Shown: piece by piece, positions 5,340 through 12,847 of the stretch
How positions within the stretch are numbered: the stretch's first letter is position 1
Layout: every line of letters starts with the position of its first letter
Source of the DNA: a virus
Strand: one strand, 5' to 3'
Length of the DNA: 51,742 nucleotides
Virus record (IMG/VR): IMGVR_UViG_3300032288_000749
Coordinates: 1 to 51,742 of that record
Translations under genes and position numbers: made by a program
Notes under the pieces: model-generated
The model's input: only the letters and a program-made list of their open reading frames with translations
Told to the model about the DNA's origin: nothing
The model's database searches: none

Positions 5340-5383
5340 AATCCTAGTGACAAATATATCACAATCCTAACTAGATAGGTTTT

Positions 5384-6499
5384 TCATTCTATAAAATACA
5401 CTCCTGTCTTTATAGGAGAAAGATATTTCCTTTCTCTATCATCTGGATCGACTGTAGAAAAGTACGACTCAGCAATATCTAAAAAACGATCTTTGTAATT
5501 TAGATTGCTATTTAAGAACCATTCATCGCGCAGAGAGTAAACAAATGAACTAGCTTTACCATTACAGAAAATGCTATTAGACCATTTTGGATATATAATG
5601 GATTTGACTGTATTGTCATTCAAATAAGCATCAAACTTTTTTGAGTAACCGTTGAAACTTCTAATAGTATTAAAATATATTCTATTATCGGATAACTTTA
5701 CAAAATTCAATATTGCATGTGCTTGTTTAACAGGAATTAAAGGATAGTCAGGTGTCCAATAAAAAAACTCGTCGTACCAACCTTTAAAATAGTTTCTTTG
5801 AACATAGGGAGTAACACAGTTATCAACATTATCGCAAAACTCTACATAATGTTTATCGTGCTTTCTGGAGTACCTAATCATAGGCTTTTCTTTACCCCAA
5901 ACAAAGCACAACTTCTTTCCTTGTTCTATTAAGTTTTTATAATCGTCAATCTTTTCGCGGAACAACGATCTGGCTGGATTATTAGGGCTCATGTGGAAAT
6001 TGACATTATATTCAAACTCTGTCTTCCACGTATCAATGATATCAATACAGAACTGAGATATATCAACAATACGAAATTTAAACTCAAACGATTCTTGTAG
6101 CTTTTTTATATCTGGAAGAACAACGTTTGTGATTTCAGCGTTATAGTGATTCTGATAGTCACCTGTTGCTTCATAATTCCAAGTCGTAGCTATTTCATCA
6201 ATCTTGAGACCAGCGTCAATCCATGCAAGAAGTAGATTGTGACTATCAGAACCACCAGAATACCATAATACGACATAATCATACGCATCGCGGATCTGTC
6301 TTGCTCTTTGCTTGTACATTTCCCAGAGATCTGTCTCTGGCTCTTTTGTCCAATCAATCGCATTAAAGACTTCATTATTAAAGTTCCATAAGACTTTATC
6401 GCCATAAATTTTAGACCACTCTACAGCTTCAAACTTGCTATAGGATGTTCTTTCACCAACTTGATAGTAACCGAATTTGTCAGGATTAAATGTAATCAT
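5384..6499 (-). CDS. PP-loop (ATP pyrophosphatase) family enzyme (371 aa)
   Basis: Residues 74-90 (YVVLWYSGGSDSHNLLL) contain the PP-loop SGGSDS that binds ATP in PAPS reductases, QueC, TilS and asparagine synthetases. The rest is Tyr/Trp/Phe-rich and lacks the Fe-S cysteines of classical PAPS reductase. Such enzymes adenylate a carbonyl or sulfate before transfer. In a phage this could serve tRNA or nucleotide modification, but the substrate is unknown. The first base of its ATG is the terminal A of the CCA of tRNA-Leu(UAA), and there is no Shine-Dalgarno. A strong terminator follows. A second PP-loop gene is at 36397-37221. Confidence 0.75.
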   Translation of the reverse strand: MITFNPDKFGYYQVGERTSYSKFEAVEWSKIYGDKVLWNFNNEVFNAIDWTKEPETDLWEMYKQRARQIRDAYDYVVLWYSGGSDSHNLLLAWIDAGLKIDEIATTWNYEATGDYQNHYNAEITNVVLPDIKKLQESFEFKFRIVDISQFCIDIIDTWKTEFEYNVNFHMSPNNPARSLFREKIDDYKNLIEQGKKLCFVWGKEKPMIRYSRKHDKHYVEFCDNVDNCVTPYVQRNYFKGWYDEFFYWTPDYPLIPVKQAHAILNFVKLSDNRIYFNTIRSFNGYSKKFDAYLNDNTVKSIIYPKWSNSIFCNGKASSFVYSLRDEWFLNSNLNYKDRFLDIAESYFSTVDPDDRERKYLSPIKTGVYFIE

Positions 6500-6575
6500 G
6501 GTACCCGCAGTCGGATTCGAACCGACACTGTCAAGATTTTAAGTCTCGTTCCTCTGCCTGTTGGGATATGCGGGC
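6499..6575 (-). tRNA. tRNA-Leu(UAA), short variable region
   Basis: Minus strand: acceptor GCCCGCA, anticodon stem CGAGA/TCTTG, loop CTTAAAA (anticodon UAA), T-loop TTCGAAT, encoded CCA. The variable region is 5 nt, so it is class I in shape despite a Leu anticodon. The D-arm (TCCC..GAGG) resembles that of Leu(UAG) at 40-116. The CCA overlaps the start codon of the next gene. Confidence 0.87.
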
Positions 6576-6576
6576 A

Positions 6577-6696
6577 TTAGAAACACATATTATATAGTGT
6601 CTGTAGATCAAAGAAAATAGCTGGACCGTACGCCTTCCAGAGTAGCAGTCCAGCTATCAGTAACAAAGCAGCAAAAATATATGCTGCCCTAATCAT
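6577..6696 (-). CDS. 39-aa membrane peptide
   Basis: MIRAAYIF then a single hydrophobic span (AALLLIAGLLLW) and a short tail. The ATG shares a base with the TAA stop of the beta-barrel gene (TAATG), so translation is probably coupled. The ORF stops 2 nt before tRNA-Leu(UAA). Family unknown. Confidence 0.55.
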   Translation of the reverse strand: MIRAAYIFAALLLIAGLLLWKAYGPAIFFDLQTLYNMCF

Positions 6697-7223
6697 TAAA
6701 ACTTGAAGTTTACGCCAAGCGTCAGACGATCATCAGGACGTGTACGATCCCAATCTTCGATACGACGATAACGAGTATCAACTTCGATATTACGAGAGAT
6801 GGCATACTTAATACCACCGCCGATATTCCAAGTCTTTTCGTTTGCTACATCAGACCAGCGATATCCAACACCGGCAAGACCGTATGGTGAGAATGAACCA
6901 AACTTCAAAGAAGTGATTACATTACCAGCAACATCTTGTGTATCACCCTGCTTGTAATCATAGGTACCTTCAATTCCAAGACCGAGAGGGCCAAGGCGAA
7001 CAACATTATAACCACCAACTACGCCAATAGTCCATGGTGCATTACGATTAATACCATCTGAAACAGCACCACCAGCATTTACACCAATCCACATCTTTGG
7101 CTCAACAAGTGATCCACCAATAGGTGCAGTTGGATTTGTACGTGATGGAATGCTCGACGTGTCGGAAGCAACAGCAGAAACTGTGCTTACAACCAGGGCG
7201 AGTGCTACGAGTGCCTTCTTCAT
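6696..7223 (-). CDS. outer-membrane beta-barrel protein (175 aa)
   Basis: A signal peptide (MKKALVALALVVSTVSAVA, cleavage near residue 20) is followed by alternating hydrophobic/polar strands with Gly/aromatic turns (WTIGVVGGYNVVRLGPLGLGIEGTYDY, SPYGLAGVGYRW, RLTLGVNFKF). It ends in Phe, as outer-membrane barrels do for BAM recognition. The size fits an eight-stranded OmpA/opacity-type barrel. Known phage-encoded porin-like proteins can alter the host surface or block superinfection; that role is inferred here. The ribosome site is AAGGAG before ATG. Confidence 0.8.
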   Translation of the reverse strand: MKKALVALALVVSTVSAVASDTSSIPSRTNPTAPIGGSLVEPKMWIGVNAGGAVSDGINRNAPWTIGVVGGYNVVRLGPLGLGIEGTYDYKQGDTQDVAGNVITSLKFGSFSPYGLAGVGYRWSDVANEKTWNIGGGIKYAISRNIEVDTRYRRIEDWDRTRPDDRLTLGVNFKF

Positions 7224-7232
7224 ATTTACTCC

Positions 7233-7310
7233 TTAGTTGAAAAACGCATTATACAAAAGCAGGATACTTCCTGCAGCAAGTGCCATCCAATTACAGATGA
7301 CTAACGCCAC
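7233..7310 (-). CDS. possible 25-aa membrane peptide (GTG start)
   Basis: Between tRNA-Gly and the barrel gene a frame ends ...GSILLLYNAFFN. A GTG at 7310, 8 nt after GGGA, is the best start. One hydrophobic span. The open frame continues upstream into tRNA-Gly, so the true start is uncertain and the ORF may be chance. Confidence 0.3.
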   Translation of the reverse strand: MALVICNWMALAAGSILLLYNAFFN

Positions 7311-7336
7311 GGTGGTTTCCCACCAATCGCGAAGTT

Positions 7337-7411
7337 TGGAGCGGGCAACAGGATTCGAACCTGCGACGAACAGCTTGGAAGGCTGACACTCTACCTCTGA
7401 GTTATACCCGC
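7337..7411 (-). tRNA. tRNA-Gly(UCC)
   Basis: Minus strand: acceptor GCGGGTA, D-arm ACTC..GAGT, anticodon stem TCAGC/GCTGT, loop CTTCCAA (anticodon UCC), T-loop TTCGAAT, encoded CCA. It stands alone between coding genes. Confidence 0.95.
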
Positions 7412-7420
7412 AATCTTTTT

Positions 7421-8017
7421 TCATTGATTGTCAAGCCAGTTCATGATGTTTTCTGGAGACGTCTCGCCGTATGGATCGGTCTCGCAGTTGTTGCTATATC
7501 CTGGCTCTTCGAACCAAGCTTCAACGACGCCGTTGTTGACGACCATTGCATAGCGCCAGCTACGATCACCAAAACCAAGATTGCTCTTATCAACGCTCAT
7601 GCGCATCTTAGAAGTGAAGTCATTGTTTCCGTCAGGAATAACCTTTACATTCTTGATGTCCTGTGCTTTAGCCCACGCATTCATCGTGAACGCATCGTTG
7701 ACTGAAATGCAATAGATTTCGTCGATACCATGCTTCTGCTTGAACTCGTCGTACATTGTTTCGAAGCCAGGCAGCTGCATTGTTGAGCAAGTTGGTGTGA
7801 ATGCTCCTGGAAGCGAGAATACAATTACACGCTTGCCACCGAAGTATTCGTAGCTGTTGACATCCTGCCAACGATATGGATTAGGACCACCAACAGACTC
7901 ATCGCGAACACGAGTCTTGAATACCACTGCTGGAACAATAGAACCAATACGCTTCTTGCTTACACGAGCGTGTTGCTTAATTTCCCAGTTGTCATAGTCA
8001 TCATCAATATCAATCAT
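7421..8017 (-). CDS. peroxiredoxin (Prx5/AhpC-TSA type, 198 aa)
   Basis: The motif FSLPGAFTPTCS carries the peroxidatic Cys, and the fold continues with YCISVNDAFTMNAW typical of Prx5-like peroxiredoxins that reduce peroxides with thiol electron donors. A glutaredoxin is encoded at 31230-31484 and could pair with it, though nothing links them directly. The start at MIDIDDD has GAGGG 8 nt ahead; an earlier ATG (8032) overlaps the upstream stop but has no ribosome site. It lies in an operon with the decarboxylase gene. Protection against host oxidative stress is the likely role. Confidence 0.85.
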   Translation of the reverse strand: MIDIDDDYDNWEIKQHARVSKKRIGSIVPAVVFKTRVRDESVGGPNPYRWQDVNSYEYFGGKRVIVFSLPGAFTPTCSTMQLPGFETMYDEFKQKHGIDEIYCISVNDAFTMNAWAKAQDIKNVKVIPDGNNDFTSKMRMSVDKSNLGFGDRSWRYAMVVNNGVVEAWFEEPGYSNNCETDPYGETSPENIMNWLDNQ

Positions 8018-8028
8018 TTCTATAACCC

Positions 8029-8394
8029 TCATGCTTGTCTTGTTAGATAATTTGGTCGAACATACCTCGCACCAAAATATTCCTTGACCAGATTAATAAC
8101 AACCTGATCGTCATATTCTTTACAAGAGAAAACGTCAAGATACATTGCATTACCACCCATGCCATCATCTGGAACAAAGTGTGCGCAGATATTTGACGTT
8201 TCAATCAACTGGACTAGCGTGTATCCAGCCTTGTTACCAGATCCAAAGTTTACGATCTGAGGTTCACCATAGGCAACCATGTCGATATCTTTGACCAGGC
8301 GCTTTGTAAAAGCATAGATAGTATCATAGCTGGTAATTGCTGCGTTGTCAAGTTCAGCGCAGTCAAGAATTAGATGATAACCCCAGTATGCCAT
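8029..8394 (-). CDS. S-adenosylmethionine decarboxylase, SpeH-like (121 aa)
   Basis: The protein has the prokaryotic AdoMetDC layout: GYHLILDC at the N-terminus, then IETSNICAHF and DVFSC. The Ser, His and Cys of the S-x4-H...C pattern match the pyruvoyl Ser, proton-donating His and Cys of this family. The residue before the Ser is Thr rather than the usual Glu, so self-cleavage may differ. The product would supply aminopropyl groups for spermidine synthesis. It overlaps the peroxiredoxin frame by ATGA. Confidence 0.8.
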   Translation of the reverse strand: MAYWGYHLILDCAELDNAAITSYDTIYAFTKRLVKDIDMVAYGEPQIVNFGSGNKAGYTLVQLIETSNICAHFVPDDGMGGNAMYLDVFSCKEYDDQVVINLVKEYFGARYVRPNYLTRQA

Positions 8395-8403
8395 GTTAGT
8401 CTC

Positions 8404-9360
8404 CTAAATTCGTTCGAAAGATTTACTGCTTCTTGTGTCATAGGTCCATTCGTACCATGACTCGAAAAATGCTCGTACAGCTTTCTCGTCGAACTTTGGA
8501 TCCTTGAGGATATCGACGATGTTATCAGTCGTAGCTCTATTACTCACACAATCATACTCACAGCGACCGAAAGTAACAATCGGTGTTTTATGTAGCAAAG
8601 TTTCCATCCCTGTTCCAGAGTTTACAACAATTACAGCTTTGGCGTTGGGAATGAGATCGTGGATGGAAATATCGTTTACCCAAATTACATGGTTAAACTG
8701 ACTTGCTGCCTGATATAGCGAGGCCATACTTCCTGGATTAACAGGATGACCTTTCACGATTAGTGGTATATTTAGTCTTTCAGTAGCCTTGCAGGTAGCA
8801 ACCAGCGCATCTAAAACTGACACATCTGAGTGATATTTGATTGTTTCGTCGTGTGGAATCTGACAAGGAAAGAAGAAATACTCCTTTGGAAGATTTAGTT
8901 TCTGACTTGGTGGCTGTTCAAATTTACTTCCGCCAGCATAAGCACGAGCTTGCATTTGTGAATAAAAGCTACCAGGAGGAACAATACGATCTTTATCAAA
9001 GAGAAATGGATAGCAAGAAGCCCCGCCAGCAAATCCTTTAGAGTCAATATAGAATTGCCATGGAAATACAGATTGCATATAATAACGAACAATCTTGCCG
9101 CGAACAGGAAAAGTGTCAGCTGACTTATGCGGAATATAAACAATATCAGCGTCGAGCGACTCAACAAACTCTGGAGTAAACTGCCAGAGCGGCTTTTCAA
9201 TAAAGCCAACCAAATCACCCTTCATACGATGACGATGAAGGAGACGATCACCCATCAATTTCCAATGTTCGCGGATTGGAGGGATTGTACCACGAGTTTC
9301 GGGAACTGGTCCTTCTTTAAATGTAACATCGAGACGAGGAAATAGAATTGTTACTTTCAA
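8404..9360 (-). CDS. glycosyltransferase-like, capsule synthesis (KpsC/KpsS) type (318 aa)
   Basis: It has a GT-B-like C-terminal half with LIVKGHPVNPG (about residue 205) and NSGTGMETLLHKTPIVTFGRCEYD (about 250-275). These match the KGHP and NS.xGxEALL motifs of capsular polysaccharide Kdo-transferases and related surface-sugar enzymes. It overlaps the next glycosyltransferase by 4 nt, forming a three-gene cluster. A phage could use it to alter host surface glycans or its own components; the acceptor is not evident. Confidence 0.7.
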   Translation of the reverse strand: MKVTILFPRLDVTFKEGPVPETRGTIPPIREHWKLMGDRLLHRHRMKGDLVGFIEKPLWQFTPEFVESLDADIVYIPHKSADTFPVRGKIVRYYMQSVFPWQFYIDSKGFAGGASCYPFLFDKDRIVPPGSFYSQMQARAYAGGSKFEQPPSQKLNLPKEYFFFPCQIPHDETIKYHSDVSVLDALVATCKATERLNIPLIVKGHPVNPGSMASLYQAASQFNHVIWVNDISIHDLIPNAKAVIVVNSGTGMETLLHKTPIVTFGRCEYDCVSNRATTDNIVDILKDPKFDEKAVRAFFESWYEWTYDTRSSKSFERI

Positions 9361-10082
9361 CGCATCATCCTATCAAAGTGTTGCTTCTTCGCAACATAGG
9401 TTGGATTATCATATTTGCGCGGACCTTTACCAGTCCAAATTGTTGTTCCTTCCTTGAACTCCCAATCCATGAAGTTCGCATCGAAATACTGATAGTTGTA
9501 ACGATCCTTCATGTTTTCATAGGTTTCGCTGATAGCAACTTGATCTAAGAACCAAGCGATAGGACCCTGACGAATACGATTCGCAACAGCTTGAGCAAAG
9601 TCGATTGCGCGAGACGAATAGTAAACTGCACCAGCTGCACAACGAGTTCCCTGAGCTTCCCATCCAACAGTTCCTGGCAGTGGATCGCGCAAGAACAAAC
9701 CAACGTCACCATGCAAGCTGCTTTCGCTGATAGGCTTCATTATGAGACAGTCAGTGTCAATAATAAGATACTGATCAGGACGAGCAATCATCTGTGTCAT
9801 AACAGAAAGAAAACGATCCGTCGCATACAGGGTTCGAATAGTATCTTGACGAATGGCGGGATTTTGAATCCACATAGGAGCATTTGAATGAGTAAATTCG
9901 CTCTGTGGCCATCCAGCAATCTTGTGATATCTAGACGAAAGATGATCTAGAAATTGCAGATCTTCATCGTTCGGATCAATAACATGAAGATGAAGTGAGG
10001 TTTCAGCGCAAGCAGCACTCGCGACAAGAGCAGGCGCATGTTCACGAAGATAGACAGAATCACATGAAGCGAAGAGTTTCAT
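9357..10082 (-). CDS. GT-A fold glycosyltransferase-like (241 aa)
   Basis: The motif YLIIDTDCLIMKPI (about residue 105) has the DxD metal/nucleotide-sugar site of GT-A enzymes, GT8-like in setting. A second conserved segment WFLDQVAISETY follows, the 'xDQ' acceptor motif of GT8/GT32 families. It sits head to tail with another DxD protein (10083-10814) and the KpsC-like gene. Sugar donor and acceptor unknown. Confidence 0.7.
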   Translation of the reverse strand: MKLFASCDSVYLREHAPALVASAACAETSLHLHVIDPNDEDLQFLDHLSSRYHKIAGWPQSEFTHSNAPMWIQNPAIRQDTIRTLYATDRFLSVMTQMIARPDQYLIIDTDCLIMKPISESSLHGDVGLFLRDPLPGTVGWEAQGTRCAAGAVYYSSRAIDFAQAVANRIRQGPIAWFLDQVAISETYENMKDRYNYQYFDANFMDWEFKEGTTIWTGKGPRKYDNPTYVAKKQHFDRMMR

Positions 10083-10814
10083 TTAACGTCCAATGATATT
10101 ATATGTGCCGAATGTATCGTTATTGAGTTGGGGAACCCAGCCATTCATAGATGCTTCAGCTCGCATATCTTGCCATAATTTTACTAGATCCTGACGAGGA
10201 TGCTCACGTCCTTCTCCTGTAAACCAAGTTGGTTTCCAAGGTTGAGTTGCCATTTCAGTATAGTGCAGATGCCAGATGTCATCAATAGCACGACCGTCGC
10301 CGTCATGACAGTTCCAACGCGGATCCATGTCAGTAACATAATATTTACTACCTGAAAACATATTGATATAGCGATGATGTGAGTCTGGATTGCCTTTCAT
10401 TCTTGCAACTGGTTGGAGAAGATCCCCAAGTCTTTCGCAATCCATAACGATAACACAGAACTCATGACCTCCAAAGCGAGCACCACGCCGAGCAGCAAGA
10501 GGCTTACCTTGAAGATCAATGCTATACAGCTCAGCAATATCTTTGAGATTGAGTTGGTCCACATCCATGTAAATGGCGCGACCAGTAAATCCACACGCCT
10601 CTGGAATTGCCCAGCGGAATCCGCTAAAAGGCGTCGACCAGCGTTGAGTCTGCCAACCACCCCATATACTAGACTCATCCCGTGACTGACGCATCCAATG
10701 AATATCGAGCGGTATAGAAGAGTTTTTACGAAGTGTATACTCCAATACCATTTCTGCTTCAGAATCTTCATTGTTTGCAGAAGTTCCTACAAAGATGCGG
10801 ATAGGCTCAATCAT
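10083..10814 (-). CDS. GT-A (GT8-like) glycosyltransferase-like (243 aa)
   Basis: It begins MIEPIRIFVGTS. GRAIYMDVDQLNLKDI (about residue 80) carries a DxD site, with downstream WNCHDGDG and IWHLHYTEM segments in keeping with GT8-type enzymes. It directly abuts the upstream gene of the cluster and overlaps the Bax-inhibitor-like gene by 8 nt. Together the three enzymes could build a short glycan or modify DNA, protein or host surface; no acceptor clue is visible. Confidence 0.7.
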   Translation of the reverse strand: MIEPIRIFVGTSANNEDSEAEMVLEYTLRKNSSIPLDIHWMRQSRDESSIWGGWQTQRWSTPFSGFRWAIPEACGFTGRAIYMDVDQLNLKDIAELYSIDLQGKPLAARRGARFGGHEFCVIVMDCERLGDLLQPVARMKGNPDSHHRYINMFSGSKYYVTDMDPRWNCHDGDGRAIDDIWHLHYTEMATQPWKPTWFTGEGREHPRQDLVKLWQDMRAEASMNGWVPQLNNDTFGTYNIIGR

Positions 10815-11529
10815 TCTTTCTATCTCCGAGCAGTTGGAGCAAGCTTACAAAGATATTGATGAAGTCAAGATACAACTGAAGCGCACCAAAGATGCCAGCC
10901 TTTTCACGATCTTCGCCTTCGGTATCCAACCAAGTATTCTTGAGCGTTTGAGTATCATAGGCTGTCAAGCCAGTAAAGATAAGAACGCCAAGACAGCTAA
11001 TGGCAAAAGCAAATATCGAACTCTGAAGAAACAGATTAACGACGCCCGCAATAACCAAACCTAACGCTCCCATTATAAGGAATGAACCGAAACTTGTCAA
11101 GTCCTTTTTTGTAGTATAGCCATAGAGCGAAGCTGTACCGAAGGTGGCTGCACTAATAAAGAACACCTGAGCAATGCTACCCATCTTGAACACAAGGAAA
11201 ATAGATGACAGCGATAAGCCCATAAGAGCAGCGAAAGAAAACAAAGCCATCTGAGCTGTACGGAAGTTCATCTTATCAAAGAAGAACGTAAACGCAAGTG
11301 AAGCCAGCAACGGTGAAAAGATAGCGACCCACTTGAAACTTGTACCCCAGATTGCAGTCATAAGTGCCTGATTGAAATTCAAGCCGAGAGCAACTACACC
11401 GCTAATCGCAAGTGCGATTGTCATGTTGTTATAGACCTGCAACATAAAGTTGCGAAGAGCTTCATCGTATGCAATACGATCAGCTTCTGTCGAAATATTT
11501 TTCCACGGAACATATTGATTCATAGACAT
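10807..11529 (-). CDS. Bax inhibitor-1 (YbhL/YccA) family membrane protein (240 aa)
   Basis: After a short polar N-terminus (MSMNQYVPW) there are about seven hydrophobic segments, ending GLTAYDTQTLKNTW and LQLYLDFINIFVSLLQLLGDR. These are hallmark BI-1 motifs (tAYDtq and aL.LYLDfiNlFl.lLrllG). The N-terminus also resembles alphaproteobacterial YbhL proteins. Bacterial members modulate FtsH or ion leak; the phage role is unknown. The start is taken at MSMNQ, six nt after AGGAG; the first ATG sits too close. It overlaps the glycosyltransferase gene. Confidence 0.85.
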   Translation of the reverse strand: MSMNQYVPWKNISTEADRIAYDEALRNFMLQVYNNMTIALAISGVVALGLNFNQALMTAIWGTSFKWVAIFSPLLASLAFTFFFDKMNFRTAQMALFSFAALMGLSLSSIFLVFKMGSIAQVFFISAATFGTASLYGYTTKKDLTSFGSFLIMGALGLVIAGVVNLFLQSSIFAFAISCLGVLIFTGLTAYDTQTLKNTWLDTEGEDREKAGIFGALQLYLDFINIFVSLLQLLGDRKND

Positions 11530-11531
11530 TA

Positions 11532-12137
11532 TCATCTCCTCTTATAGAACATACCAGTTGTTTGCATGAAGGGCTTTTGCATAGTTGACTTTTGTGTTCG
11601 AATAAGCTGCGTCACATCATTATCATAATCAAAACCATACTTATCAAATACATCACGCCAATATGTTAGCGGCTGACAGTTTACATGATGATGTCCAGGA
11701 TAGCCTGGAGGCGCAGCAGTGCATACAACATACTTGCAGAGAGCGAATGCTTGCATATAGTTGTCTTGATACTTTTCTTCAACGTGCTCAAGAAACTCTA
11801 CTGACCAACCAAGATCAAACTCAGCTTTTGTGGTAAAACAAGGACCAGTTGTAAAATCGTGAATAAGAATAAACGCGTCTTTCTCTTTCGGGACTTCCCA
11901 GTCACCGTCGATACCAAGTGCTTCCAGACCGCGCATCTGAGCGAGCGCGACCATACCGCCAGGACCACAACCAATATCAAGGAACGACTTGATACCAAAT
12001 TCGCTAATCAAAAACGAAAGTGTTCCGCGATCATTGTGAGTCTTGTTGAGATGTCCGCCCAGATGCGAGGGCAGAGAATTTGGATTTGCTTGTGATGTGT
12101 TCTGGTCCACGATGCCACTTCCCATTAATGTTATCAT
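11532..12137 (-). CDS. class I SAM-dependent methyltransferase (about 190-201 aa)
   Basis: FLDIGCGPGGMVALA (about residue 52) is motif I for SAM binding. The adjacent LGIDGDW and AEFDLGWSVEFLEHVEEKY match motifs II-IV of small-molecule or glycan methyltransferases. The start is uncertain: ATGs at 12137 and 12125 overlap the GIY-YIG gene by about 100 nt and lack a ribosome site, while a GTG at 12110 has GGGA nine nt ahead. Its position after glycosyltransferase-like genes suggests methylation of a sugar, but this is inference. Confidence 0.75.
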   Translation of the reverse strand: MITLMGSGIVDQNTSQANPNSLPSHLGGHLNKTHNDRGTLSFLISEFGIKSFLDIGCGPGGMVALAQMRGLEALGIDGDWEVPKEKDAFILIHDFTTGPCFTTKAEFDLGWSVEFLEHVEEKYQDNYMQAFALCKYVVCTAAPPGYPGHHHVNCQPLTYWRDVFDKYGFDYDNDVTQLIRTQKSTMQKPFMQTTGMFYKRR

Positions 12138-12495
12138 TTAGATAGTTGTCATCCTCGAGAACGCCATGAGCAAATTGCTCTCTGACTTCTTCATAGTTTA
12201 CTCTACCTTTTGTCGAATGTAAAGAGATTATTTCTCGCCTGAAGAGGGATTTATCAGAATCCTTGATCTTTGCCTTGAGTATGTCACTGGATCCATAGTA
12301 TGTTTTCCAGTCGGATTCGGATCGCTGGCGGCGACTCTTTCCACGGGCTTTACGGATAGACCAGAAGTATTTTCTTCCGATATACTTCTGGCCTTCCGGT
12401 GTTGTAATAACATACACAAACCCATACGAGGTTCCGATATCTTCACTGTCAAACTCTTTTCCGTTAAATGTCCACGGGTTATCATAGGTAGCCAT
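12031..12495 (-). CDS. GIY-YIG-type nuclease-like protein (154 aa)
   Basis: GFVYVITTPEGQKYIGRKYF (about residues 25-44) fits the GIY-YIG core, followed by basic residues and SDWKTYYGSS, FRREIISLHSTKGRVNYEEVREQF. This is the conserved layout of a phage endonuclease family found in many T4-like genomes. No intron or homing site is visible. The conserved C-terminal part (NDNINGKWHRGPE) shows that the gene really extends into the methyltransferase start region. Confidence 0.75.
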   Translation of the reverse strand: MATYDNPWTFNGKEFDSEDIGTSYGFVYVITTPEGQKYIGRKYFWSIRKARGKSRRQRSESDWKTYYGSSDILKAKIKDSDKSLFRREIISLHSTKGRVNYEEVREQFAHGVLEDDNYLNDNINGKWHRGPEHITSKSKFSALASGRTSQQDSQ

Positions 12496-12498
12496 ACT

Positions 12499-12702
12499 TT
12501 ATATAGTATGACCAGATACCTCTTCTGGATACAAATCTTCAAGCTGCTTCAGAATAGCTTCCAACTTGTTAATTTCATTGGAAGCAGCATTTAGTTCTTC
12601 TGCTGCTAGCAAGTGTAGACTGGCCTTTATATTGTCAATTCTATCTAATAAGCTATTATAACGCTCATTGATACTCATTAACGATTCATTCATCATCCTC
12701 AT
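12499..12702 (-). CDS. small coiled-coil protein (about 64-67 aa)
   Basis: Heptad-rich helical protein (INERYNSLLDRIDNIKASLHLLAAEELNAASNEINKLEAILKQLEDLY). Several in-frame ATGs occur at 12702, 12696 and 12693; the second has GAGGA about 8 nt ahead. The 5' end overlaps the zinc-ribbon gene. No family recognised. Confidence 0.6.
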   Translation of the reverse strand: MRMMNESLMSINERYNSLLDRIDNIKASLHLLAAEELNAASNEINKLEAILKQLEDLYPEEVSGHTI

Positions 12703-12844
12703 CTTCCTCTAGCTCTATACCTTCGGTTGCTCCGTCTGCCCCACAAAAGGGACAGAAAGTTGGTTGTTCTTTTTTGCCACGACCTTCATAAGAAACTAGA
12801 TAATCGTGCTCTCCACAGGGACAGGTAAGATCCTTATCAGGCAT
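12686..12844 (-). CDS. zinc-ribbon protein (52 aa)
   Basis: CPCGEHDYLV and CPFCGADG give two Cys pairs about 20 residues apart, a typical zinc ribbon, with a very acidic tail (EGIELEEDEDDE). It starts 4 nt after the stop of the class II RNR and overlaps the coiled-coil gene. It may simply be a small nucleic-acid-binding factor; a link to RNR is only positional. Confidence 0.65.
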   Translation of the reverse strand: MPDKDLTCPCGEHDYLVSYEGRGKKEQPTFCPFCGADGATEGIELEEDEDDE

Positions 12845-12847
12845 TGA

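Noticed and set aside
7430-7440. TTGACA at the peroxiredoxin stop codon
   Set aside because: No -10 at 16-18 nt; the spacing falls inside tRNA-Gly.
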